Part shown: positions 1-5,805 of the stretch, piece by piece
Layout: the number at the start of each line of letters is the position of its first letter
Numbering within the stretch: the stretch's first letter is position 1
NCBI GenBank assembly: GCA_003231675.1
Contig: QIJB01000078.1
Coordinates: 1 to 6,093 of the forward strand
DNA: 6,093 nt
Reading direction: 5' to 3'
From: Candidatus Campbelliibacteriota bacterium
Lineage (GTDB): Bacteria; Patescibacteriota; Minisyncoccia; UBA9983
The notes under the pieces: model-generated
Database searches by the model: none
What the model saw: only the letters and a program-made list of their open reading frames with translations
Told to the model about the DNA's origin: nothing
Program-made: the position numbers and the translations under genes

Positions 1-390
1 GGGAAGTTCGCCGAGATATCCGCCGGTAACGAGTCCGTTTAAATTAACGCAATCATCCGCCCCTGCCACATCCGCGCAGTCGGTGTTGCAACCGGAAGTC
101 GTGCTCGCGTTGGCAATCATATATCCGTTTCCGGAAACAAGAGCGGATCCGGAAGTGTCAGTCTGGGAACCGTAAAGTTTATATCCGTTGTGGTCAACTT
201 GATAGACATTGAGAGCGTCGGAAATATTTCTCGCGTCCGACCACCTCCGAGCGTCTCGCGAATCGCGGAACCTTGTCAGCGGGTCAAGAGAAACTAAAAC
301 GACTGACGCCAAAATTGCGATGATGGCAATAACGATGAGTAGTTCTATGAGAGTAAATCCCCTTTTTTTATTTTTCGCGATTTTAATCAT
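1..390 (-). CDS. Type IV pilin / PulG-like pseudopilin, 3' end cut by window edge
   Basis: Fibre subunit of a type IV pilus or type II secretion-like pseudopilus. The ATG is at 390-388 and 130 codons are open to the window edge without a stop. The N-terminus is a textbook prepilin: a short basic leader (residues 1-11, ending KKRG), the cleavage and methylation site G11|F12-TLIE with Glu at +5 (residue 16), then a hydrophobic helix (about residues 12-35). A charged RFRDSRDARRWSDARN segment (40-55) and a YQVDHNGY motif (63-70) follow, a pattern I associate with pilins of Parcubacteria-type bacteria. The globular part has Cys at 101, 105 and 114, which could form disulfides. The start lies 1 nt after the pilM-like stop, so the two are probably translationally coupled; no clear Shine-Dalgarno is visible. 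The family call is secure; major versus minor subunit cannot be decided from the fragment. Confidence 0.93.
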   Translation of the reverse strand, partial: MIKIAKNKKRGFTLIELLIVIAIIAILASVVLVSLDPLTRFRDSRDARRWSDARNISDALNVYQVDHNGYKLYGSQTDTSGSALVSGNGYMIANASTTSGCNTDCADVAGADDCVNLNGLVTGGYLGELP

Positions 391-391
391 T

Positions 392-1978
392 TTATTGTTT
401 TTGGGCGTATCGGGAAGTAATCCATCCCTCAGTGGCGTCATTCACTTTTATTTTATACCAACCGCTTCTTTCTTCCAACAATTCATATTCTTTTTCGGGA
501 TAGACTTTGCTTATCTTTGAGTAACCCGTTCCAGGACCCTTACGGACATTAAGCCATCCGGTGGGCGTTTTCTTGACCGTTACTTTCGGTATTTCCTCGG
601 CCACCTTCTTAGCCGCTTCAATTTCCGCCTTTTTTTTCTCTTCTTCTTTAACTCTTTCACTCTTGATTTTTTCCAACATCTTCACCGCCTCCGCTTTGGC
701 TTTTACCGCTTCTTCAACTCGTATTTTCTCGCGTTGCCGATAAAAATAAACGGATGCAAAAGAAATTGAGACGATAATCAAAATAAAAAAAAGCGCAATC
801 AATCTCTTTTTCATTCGTCCGGGAGGTTTCCACTCGCTCAAGGGCTGAGTTTTCTTTCCATTCTCCTTTAAAAAGTCCGGCTTTTTATTTTCGTGTTCCA
901 GCTCTTCTGATATTATTCCTTCCTTTCTTTTCATTTTTTCATCCAAAATTATGAAGGGATCCGTCTCGTTCCATTTTTCTTCAACTCCGCGGAGAGCGAG
1001 ACCGGATGCCTCTATATAAACCAGCGGAACATCGCTTTTAAATAACGCCGACTTTCCTATTTTGACCGGCATTCCCAGATTCGTCTTCATATAATCAAGC
1101 AGTCCTTTTAATTTTGAGGAGCCTCCAATGAGAATAACCTCATCAACCCTCTGTCCCGTTTGTTCCTTGAAATAATCAAGTGTAATTCTAATGTCCTCAA
1201 TCATAGGATAGAGAATTTTTGTCAGAATGAAAAAAATTTTTTCACCCGCCTGCGATAATCCAATCTGTTTTTTTAATTTTTCCGCTTCCGATTCGCTCTT
1301 ATCCAGAACCTTCGCCACCTCCGCCGTAAGCGAATTTCCGGCGATATTGTTGTTATAAGAATACCATAAACCGTTTTTATCAAAAATGGAAACATTTGTG
1401 GTGGCGGACCCGATGTCAATCACACAAACCGGTTTTTTCGAGCGACCGGGAAATAACCCCCGGAAAACGGCGAGTGATTCAATATCAAACATCTCCACAT
1501 TGATACTTAATTCATTGAAAAAAACATACCATTCCAACGCCGTCTCGCGACTGACGGCAACAAGCAGGACTTCAGTCTTTTTCTCCAAGGAAGGAAATAT
1601 TTTATAAGAAAACAGCAGGTCATCTTTTTCCAACGGAATATTTGCCAAGGCTTCATTCAATATGATACTCTCTCTTTCTTTTTCTTTATGTTCCGTTATA
1701 TAAAAACTGTGAATGTAAACTTGCGACTCTGGCAAACCGAAAATTGCGTCTCTCGTAATAACGGGATGGGGCTTGGCTTCCCTTAAAACTTTTTTCAGCG
1801 CTTCCGCCAATTTTTTCTTGTTTTTAATACGCCCTCGCTCCACAATCCCCGAATCCAAAAGAACTCTTCCTTTGCTCCAAACACTCTCCCCTTTGCGATC
1901 TTTCAAAATTTCAACAACTTCAATAGTGTTGTCGGCGATATCTATTCCAACCGATCGTTTTGTAAAAAAATTCAACAT
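392..1978 (-). CDS. pilM: PilM-like pilus assembly ATPase fused to a membrane segment and SH3b domain
   Basis: Actin-fold component of the pilus inner-membrane platform; in classical systems PilM is cytoplasmic and binds the N-terminal tail of PilN. Numbered from the ATG at 1978 (528 aa): phosphate-1 motif VGIDIADNT (10-18), phosphate-2 VIDIGSATTN (186-195), adenosine motif VILIGGSSKLKG (281-292), and a linker (335-390). The family normally ends near residue 340-350, but here a transmembrane helix follows (about 392-413), then a Lys/Glu/Ala-rich likely coiled coil (415-463), then an SH3b-type domain (about 474-524) with GWLNVRKGPGTGYSKI, a GWYKIKV strand and a final GWI. The SH3b part would lie outside the membrane. 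A longer reading from TTG at 1996 is possible, but its TTGGAG overlaps the only Shine-Dalgarno-like GGAG (12 nt before the ATG), and PilM proteins usually begin like MLNFFTKRSVGIDI, so I chose the ATG. The pilin start follows 1 nt after the stop. Confidence 0.9.
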   Translation of the reverse strand: MLNFFTKRSVGIDIADNTIEVVEILKDRKGESVWSKGRVLLDSGIVERGRIKNKKKLAEALKKVLREAKPHPVITRDAIFGLPESQVYIHSFYITEHKEKERESIILNEALANIPLEKDDLLFSYKIFPSLEKKTEVLLVAVSRETALEWYVFFNELSINVEMFDIESLAVFRGLFPGRSKKPVCVIDIGSATTNVSIFDKNGLWYSYNNNIAGNSLTAEVAKVLDKSESEAEKLKKQIGLSQAGEKIFFILTKILYPMIEDIRITLDYFKEQTGQRVDEVILIGGSSKLKGLLDYMKTNLGMPVKIGKSALFKSDVPLVYIEASGLALRGVEEKWNETDPFIILDEKMKRKEGIISEELEHENKKPDFLKENGKKTQPLSEWKPPGRMKKRLIALFFILIIVSISFASVYFYRQREKIRVEEAVKAKAEAVKMLEKIKSERVKEEEKKKAEIEAAKKVAEEIPKVTVKKTPTGWLNVRKGPGTGYSKISKVYPEKEYELLEERSGWYKIKVNDATEGWITSRYAQKQ

Positions 1979-2089
1979 AATGAGTTTTAGCTCCAAGTAA
2001 CGCTTAAATTATAAATTCCGATTTTCCAAAGTCTGTTTCAGACCTTGATTTTTTGCCATTTAAATCTATTTCGCGTTTCTGATTTCCCT
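1979..2089. other. 111-nt intergenic gap, the only real spacer in the cluster
   Basis: This A/T-rich spacer separates the PilX-like stop from the pilM start, while all other gaps are 1-16 nt. On the minus strand it holds a perfect TATAAT (2013-2008) and a 5-bp GTCTG/CAGAC hairpin with a 3-nt loop (2031-2043). It also holds a 17-codon ATG-to-TAA frame (2059-2009) that has no ribosome site. No convincing terminator is present, so read-through from the pilin genes is likely. Confidence 0.6.
2008..2013 (-). promoter_or_regulatory. Possible -10 box upstream of pilM-like gene
   Basis: The minus strand reads TATAAT, a perfect sigma-70 type -10 hexamer, 30 nt before the ATG at 1978 in the only sizeable intergenic gap. 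No good -35 is found: at 17-nt spacing the hexamer is ACAGAC. In A/T-rich DNA such a match may arise by chance, so this is a weak candidate for an internal promoter. Confidence 0.25.
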
Positions 2090-2602
2090 TTAATCGCTTT
2101 TTTCTTCCCATGAATTGATTGTGATTAAAGGGATGGTATCGGATGACAAAGTGATATTCGCCTCTATTTTTTTGTAATAATCTCCCGTAGTGCTCGCGAT
2201 AACGGAGATTACTCTGTCATTTCCGTTTGCCAATATATTTATTATACATGAACCGTCGCTTACAGTCATGTTTCCTCCACTATACGCGGAATCAAGACGA
2301 AGACGCCAAAAAGCGTCCTCCACACAACCATCTGCCATGCTCAATGCCTCGCCTCCTTTTTGAGAAGCATAGCCCATATCAAGTTCGCCAAGTCCGAGCA
2401 GAGAGGCGTTATACGCCATTATGAGGGTGGCGGCGGAAACGATGATAATTGTCAAAAGGGCGGCGACACCGGATTGGCAATTGACCTTTGGCGAGCCAAA
2501 GTTGAAAGTTGAAAGTTGAAAGTTGAAAGTTTCGGTATCAAAAATTTTCTTCAAAAATCTTTGACCGAATTTAACTTTAAATTTTCTTTTTTCTTTTTTC
2601 AT
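2090..2602 (-). CDS. PilX/GspK-like minor pilin
   Basis: Small minor pilin (170 aa), probably part of the tip or priming complex. After a 45-residue leader, unusually long, comes SG|VAALLTIIIVSAATLIMAY: Gly45 is the likely prepilin-peptidase site and 46-64 the hydrophobic helix. The mature protein lacks Glu at +5, as is usual in PilX/GspK-type subunits, which start GVALL rather than FTLIE. A GYASQKGGEALSMADGCVEDAFWRL stretch (about 77-101; Cys93) matches the EA..AAD.G.E.A pattern of PilX-type proteins; a second Cys is at 119. The leader (about 20-40) is encoded by a DNA repeat shared with the next pilin gene upstream. Between ATG 2602 and the helix the only other plausible start is a TTG at codon 17, so at least part of the repeat seems translated. 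The gap to the PilW-like stop is 16 nt; no close Shine-Dalgarno is seen (AAGGA lies over 20 nt upstream). Confidence 0.82.
   Translation of the reverse strand: MKKEKRKFKVKFGQRFLKKIFDTETFNFQLSTFNFGSPKVNCQSGVAALLTIIIVSAATLIMAYNASLLGLGELDMGYASQKGGEALSMADGCVEDAFWRLRLDSAYSGGNMTVSDGSCIINILANGNDRVISVIASTTGDYYKKIEANITLSSDTIPLITINSWEEKSD
2486..2501. repeat. Perfect 7-bp inverted repeat
   Basis: CTTTGGC (2486-2492) and GCCAAAG (2495-2501) are exact reverse complements separated by GA. The structure ends the leader-region repeat element just before the codons for the prepilin cleavage region. A stem of this size could be a relic of a palindromic repeat or could form in the mRNA. It is not followed by a T-run, so it is not a terminator. 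Confidence 0.7.
2501..2530. repeat. Heptamer tandem repeat (GTTGAAA x4)
   Basis: Four exact head-to-tail copies of GTTGAAA span 2501-2528, followed by a partial GTT. On the coding strand this is TTTCAAC repeated, giving TFNFQLSTFNF in the leader of the PilX-like protein. Seven is not a multiple of three, so gain or loss of one copy would shift the reading frame of the leader. Confidence 0.92.
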
Positions 2603-2618
2603 ATTTGAATGTCAAATC

Positions 2619-4073
2619 TTATTTCCTTACACCCACCGCGGTGCGCCAACTCTGCGAATAATCATACTCTGGATTATTGCCCGGATTGTCATATTCGGCG
2701 GTCATTTCAACGCGGATGTTTTCTCTGGAACTTGAGCCGGTCAAGTTTGTAAAAATAAGATTGGTGATTTTAATATCTCCGCTTGTAACGGCAATTGATT
2801 TTTTATCGGAATCAGAATAAGAAAGAGCTCCCGCGAAAGCGATAAAGGCCATTGTTTCACTCGTATGGAAACGCTCCGAATCCAAGACCTGATCTTCTTC
2901 AACATGAAAACTGGCTTGCGATGGAGAATTGGAACATGTAACGCTCCAGCCTCCGTTGGCGCCGTCCATTTCTTCTTGAAAACCAAGCACAATCGGAGAA
3001 TTCACGTATGTGTTTTGATAAGAGAAAGGGTAACATCCGTTATCGTGTCCAAATACACTGTCGCTCGTCCTGTATGTTTCAAGAGGTGTTCCATTAACGG
3101 TCGTGGTGGCGTTCATACTCATGGCAATCCAGCCGATAGTTTCGGTTCCATGGGTTGTCGCCGCCTCGGAGGCATTCAGAGCGATACGCATTCCCGAGAC
3201 CCCGGGAGGATTCCAGCGTCCGGTGTCTTTGCTAACATAAGACGTAATCCAGTTAGGGTCATTATAGGTCATAACTTGATGAAAAACGACGGGGTCGGAC
3301 GTGAACGTCTGAGGAAAAGTTTTTAAATCATAAAGCCACCCTCCCGCACTGGAACCGGTCGTGTTGGTGTCGTATTTGTTCGCCTCAACCACTATTCCGT
3401 TTATATTCCAAACACCTTCCTCAATCACAAAATATGTGATTTTATCGGATGAGAGATTTGCCCCGCTCGGGTTTTGAAGACGAACTTCAAAACCCGTGGA
3501 AGAAGCGTTTCTAATCCTGACTGATGCCGGCAGTGTATTGTTTAATTCTTGATACGAGGCTACAATGACCGGGTTTATGTAATTGTTTTTAAGCGACACG
3601 GTCGCCCAATTTTCATCGGTTGACAACGAACCGGCTTCAAATTGCAACGGAACTGACGAGGTTCCTTGAATAATTCTCAAATTCCCATTGTCGCGACTCA
3701 AATCAATAATGGTCGGATTCAATGAACTGCTTGCCATAGAGAGGGATAATCTTCCGGGATTGGATTCGAATATTGAAGATTCCAAATTCACTCCGTTCGC
3801 GGAGCGTATTTTTTGACTTATCAACTCAAGCGCCATTCTGGCGTTCGCTTGAACTTCCTGAACAACATAGGTCTTGTCCCTTGAGTTGGATACGGAAACA
3901 CTGAAAAAAATAAAGGCGCTCGCAATCATTCCCAAAATGGCGATATAGATAATCGTTTCTATCAACGTGAATCCGCGCGAGCCAGGATTCACATTCAAAG
4001 TTAAAAGTTTCGGTATCAAAAATTTTTTTAAAATTTTTTGCCAGATTTTGAATTTTAAACCGTAATTTTTCAT
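2619..4073 (-). CDS. PilW-like minor pilin with inserted lectin-like repeats
   Basis: Minor pilin of 484 aa. G34|FTLIE is the prepilin cleavage site with Glu at +5 (residue 39), followed by the helix to about 60. Residues 61-140 (QANARMALELISQKIRSANG, then NLRIIQG) and 428-484 (TSGDIKITNLIFTNL, then EYDYSQSWRTAVGVRK) read as the two halves of an ordinary PilW-like pilin of about 200 aa. Between them, about 143-420, sit three related units. Unit 1 (about 145-234) contains PVIVASYQELNN and ASVRIRNASSTGFEVRLQ; unit 2 (245-320) contains PVVFHQVMTYN and HGTETIGWIAM; unit 3 (345-417) contains PIVLGFQEE and HTSETMAFIAFA. The order PVV, VRIRN..TGFEVRL, HxxETxGxIA resembles H-type lectin-like domains. 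Cys347 and Cys380 may pair. The ATG at 4073 gives a 34-residue leader; a GTG at 3992 would give a conventional 7-residue one. No Shine-Dalgarno supports either. The start lies 7 nt after the propeller gene stop. Confidence 0.88.
   Translation of the reverse strand: MKNYGLKFKIWQKILKKFLIPKLLTLNVNPGSRGFTLIETIIYIAILGMIASAFIFFSVSVSNSRDKTYVVQEVQANARMALELISQKIRSANGVNLESSIFESNPGRLSLSMASSSLNPTIIDLSRDNGNLRIIQGTSSVPLQFEAGSLSTDENWATVSLKNNYINPVIVASYQELNNTLPASVRIRNASSTGFEVRLQNPSGANLSSDKITYFVIEEGVWNINGIVVEANKYDTNTTGSSAGGWLYDLKTFPQTFTSDPVVFHQVMTYNDPNWITSYVSKDTGRWNPPGVSGMRIALNASEAATTHGTETIGWIAMSMNATTTVNGTPLETYRTSDSVFGHDNGCYPFSYQNTYVNSPIVLGFQEEMDGANGGWSVTCSNSPSQASFHVEEDQVLDSERFHTSETMAFIAFAGALSYSDSDKKSIAVTSGDIKITNLIFTNLTGSSSRENIRVEMTAEYDNPGNNPEYDYSQSWRTAVGVRK
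3967..3992. repeat. Perfect 8-bp inverted repeat at the prepilin cleavage codons
   Basis: GTGAATCC (3967-3974) and GGATTCAC (3985-3992) are exact reverse complements around a 10-nt loop GCGCGAGCCA. On the coding strand one arm begins with the alternative GTG start and the other encodes the Gly-Phe-Thr of the cleavage site. In mRNA it could fold over the alternative start. Confidence 0.75.
3967..4026 (-). repeat. Leader-region repeat element, copy 2 (in PilW-like gene)
   Basis: The 23 nt at 4004-4026 are identical to 2526-2548. Here they are read in another frame, giving LIPKLL instead of FDTETF: they begin 47 nt from this ATG and 54 nt from the other. A degenerate heptamer (AACTTTGAA) follows, then a hairpin whose loop carries GGCTCGC (minus strand of 3977-3983), as in copy 1. 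Confidence 0.75.
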
Positions 4074-4080
4074 TTTTGTT

Positions 4081-5805
4081 TTATTTATAGTTTACTCTGC
4101 TTTCCTTTAATGTCGGGGTGTTCATTCCGTCTCCCGTGAGTGTGGCACGATAACGCACCCACCGGTTTCCGTTCAAGGCAGTCGGAATAAGCGAACCGGT
4201 TGAAGTGGAAAAATAAGTTCCGGCGCCGGACACTCCATACCAACCCGTCCATATTCCCGGAGAACCGCCGGAATCAGGGGCGGCGTTCAGTTCAAATTTT
4301 ATTCCGCACGCCGGACTGCAAGACGGAATTGTTTCATCCCATTCCATCACCTGAATTTTGGACGGCGCGCCGGTGTCAAAGGCGGAAGATATGATAACAC
4401 CTCTTGTAATGAGTAATTTTAAGATAACGCTGTTTCCCGCCACCCATCCCTGAAAAGGGCTGACCATGGCAACGGCGCGGAGGGTAACATTCGTTGGAGA
4501 AGATGCGACGGCCCAATTCGTTCCATTCCATAAATATATATTTCCCCCGTTCCCCACGACCCAACCATCATTGGCGTTGGACATAAAAATGGAATACCAT
4601 GTTTGCGAGCCAGTGTCCGTGAATTGCGACCATGTTGAGCCATCCCAGTGATAAATCTTTCCGGAACTGCCGACGACCCAGCCGTCCGTGGCGGAAACCA
4701 TATCCACGGAATACCAAGTTTGCCCTCCCGTGTCCGTGAATTGCGACCATGTTGAGCCGTCATAATGATAAATTTTCCCAGAGTTTCCGACCAACCAGCC
4801 GTCCGTGGCGGAAACCATATCCACGGAATACCATGTCTGGAAACCGGTGTCCGTGAATTGCGACCATGTTGAGCCATCCCAGTGATAAATCTTTCCGGAA
4901 CTGCCGACCAGCCAGCCGTCCGTGGCGGAAACCATATTGATTGAATGCCATGTTTGCCCTCCTGTGTCCGTGAATTGCGACCATGTTGAGCCATCCCAGT
5001 GATAAATCTTTCCGGAATTTCCAACCAACCAGCCGTCCGTGGCGGAAACCATATCAATTGCATACCATGTTTGCGAGCCGGTGTCCGCGAATTGGGACCA
5101 AGATGTTCCGTCATAGTGAAGAATTTTACCGCTACTTCCCACCGCCCAAATATCTGATTGGGAAACAATACTGATAGCGCGCATTGTTTGAGAAACGGCG
5201 GAATTATAAATAATGGCGATATCATCAAGGGATGGTGTCTCGTTTCCGGAAGATCCCCTTGTGAGTGATGCCCGATATTGAAAATATCTCCTGTTCGGAG
5301 AACTGATTGATGAAGAATCCGCGTTCGTGAGCTCGGAACTCCATGAGGACCATGTCCCGTCGGGCGAGGGTGTGTTTCCCGTTCTCGTGGCTATGGTTAT
5401 GTTTGAACCGGTAGGCAAAATCTCCGTCCAATAAAGGGAGTCCCATGTAGTGGTGGAGCTTCCGCCGTCAAAAATTCTTGAAGAAAAAGTTCCAGATGTT
5501 TTATAAAATTCAGCATATTTAAATATGCGCCCCCCGCTTCCGACCAGCCAGCCTTCAGTTGGTGAAAGCATAAAAACGGAATACCATGTCTGTCCGCCGG
5601 TATCAATAAAGAGCGACCATGCAGTTCCGTTCCAATGATAAATTTGACCCGAGCTCCCAACCACCCAACCGTCATTGGCATTGGACATAAAAATTGAATG
5701 CCAGGTTTGCGAGCCGGTGTCCGTGAATTGTGACCATGTTGAGCCGTCATAATGATAAATTTTTCCGGAGTTTCCAACCAACCAGCCGTCCGTGGCGGAA
5801 ACCAT
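4081..5805 (-). CDS. Beta-propeller repeat protein, downstream part after frameshift
   Basis: Large repeat protein, probably extracellular; this is the 3' 574 codons of a gene continuing to the window edge in another frame. Residues from M at 5805: 1-101, last blades of propeller 1; 103-201, a beta-rich module (SSRIFDGG, WDSLYWTEILP, RRYFQYRASL, TPSLDDIAIIY-like end); 206-465, propeller 2, seven 39-residue units starting at 206, 245, 284, 323, 362, 401 and 440, each like QTWYSVDMVSATDGW then LVGNSGKIYHYDG then STWSQFTDTGG; 468-574, a second copy of the module (SSAFDTG, EWDETIP, NRWVRYRATL, TPTLKESRVNY). The units resemble YCF48/BNR-type propeller blades. The ATG at 5805 has GGGAGG 6 nt upstream, so independent initiation is possible, but this product would lack a signal peptide. 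Read upstream of 5805 in the same frame, the sequence is an out-of-frame shadow. The gene ends 7 nt before the PilW-like start. The ligand is unknown. Confidence 0.78.
   Translation of the reverse strand: MVSATDGWLVGNSGKIYHYDGSTWSQFTDTGSQTWHSIFMSNANDGWVVGSSGQIYHWNGTAWSLFIDTGGQTWYSVFMLSPTEGWLVGSGGRIFKYAEFYKTSGTFSSRIFDGGSSTTTWDSLYWTEILPTGSNITIATRTGNTPSPDGTWSSWSSELTNADSSSISSPNRRYFQYRASLTRGSSGNETPSLDDIAIIYNSAVSQTMRAISIVSQSDIWAVGSSGKILHYDGTSWSQFADTGSQTWYAIDMVSATDGWLVGNSGKIYHWDGSTWSQFTDTGGQTWHSINMVSATDGWLVGSSGKIYHWDGSTWSQFTDTGFQTWYSVDMVSATDGWLVGNSGKIYHYDGSTWSQFTDTGGQTWYSVDMVSATDGWVVGSSGKIYHWDGSTWSQFTDTGSQTWYSIFMSNANDGWVVGNGGNIYLWNGTNWAVASSPTNVTLRAVAMVSPFQGWVAGNSVILKLLITRGVIISSAFDTGAPSKIQVMEWDETIPSCSPACGIKFELNAAPDSGGSPGIWTGWYGVSGAGTYFSTSTGSLIPTALNGNRWVRYRATLTGDGMNTPTLKESRVNYK
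4084..4404 (-). other. C-terminal beta-rich module, copy 2
   Basis: This region encodes about 107 residues after propeller 2. It shares with the module at 5203-5499 the order SSxxFDxG, W(D)xxxWxExxP, a WT/WS-GW-type turn, RxxRYRATL and TPTL-x-x-x-x-V-x-Y. Pairs of Cys (496, 500 from M 5805) occur only in this copy. I do not assign it to a named family. Confidence 0.55.
4411..5190 (-). repeat. 117-nt tandem repeats encoding propeller 2 (seven units)
   Basis: A constant motif (GTCC of the GTGTCCGTGAATTG stretch) recurs at 4615, 4732, 4849, 4966 and 5083, exactly 117 nt apart. Each unit encodes 39 residues. The four central units are nearly identical in DNA; the first (ending SQSDIWAVG) and the last two (FMSNAND, then RAVAMVSPFQ) diverge, as edge blades often do. 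The seventh unit is shorter (26 residues). Seven units is the blade number of the YCF48 propeller family. Confidence 0.93.
5203..5499 (-). other. Beta-rich linker module, copy 1
   Basis: This is about 99 residues between the two propellers. It starts TSGTFSSRIFDGG, continues with a WDSLYWTEILPTGSNITIA strand pair and an RTGNTPSPDGTWSSW turn, and ends with RRYFQYRASL and TPSLDDIAIIY. It is similar in layout to the module at the end of the protein, so propeller plus module appears twice. Confidence 0.6.

Larger units (their letters stand above)
2486..2548 (-). repeat. Leader-region repeat element, copy 1 (in PilX-like gene)
   Basis: This is a composite repeat. Reading on the minus strand it has a 23-nt block (2548-2526) identical to 4026-4004, then CAACTTT-type heptamers, then a hairpin with GGCTCGC at its core (2501-2486). 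Here the shared block is read as the residues FDTETF. Upstream of the block, back to the ATG, the two genes are also similar but diverged and A/T rich. See copy 2 at 3967-4026. Confidence 0.75.

Noticed and set aside
209..520. Plus-strand open frame across the pilin start and pilM end
   Set aside because: It is antisense to two secure genes; its hydrophobic stretch is the complement of A/T-rich coding DNA.
1994..1996. TTG as the pilM start (six extra residues MELKLI)
   Set aside because: The TTG overlaps the only Shine-Dalgarno-like GGAG, and the ATG at 1978 gives the usual PilM N-terminus; it cannot be fully excluded.
2029..2053. Hairpin GTCTG-TTT-CAGAC followed by a T-run on the plus strand, as a rho-independent terminator
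   Set aside because: The stem is only 5 bp, the T-run is separated from it, and no plus-strand gene ends here. On the minus strand no T-run follows the stem.
2009..2059. Minus-strand mini-frame ATG to TAA (16 residues, MAKNQGLKQTLENRNL) in the intergenic gap
   Set aside because: It has no ribosome-binding site and no known leader-peptide pattern, and is short enough to arise by chance.
2865..3326. Plus-strand 153-codon open frame inside the PilW-like gene
   Set aside because: It lies fully antisense to a well-supported gene, shows no recognisable protein features and has no ribosome-binding site.
4411..5190. Regularly spaced repeats considered as a CRISPR array
   Set aside because: The period is 117 nt with nearly the whole unit conserved and in frame, so there are no spacers; it is a coding repeat.
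4419..5228. Long repetitive minus-strand open frame over the propeller array, with PPRTAGW-type repeats
   Set aside because: It is the out-of-frame shadow of the 117-nt repeat: 117 is divisible by three, so every frame that lacks a stop in one unit stays open across the array. The frame with Gly/Trp/Asp blade motifs is the real one.
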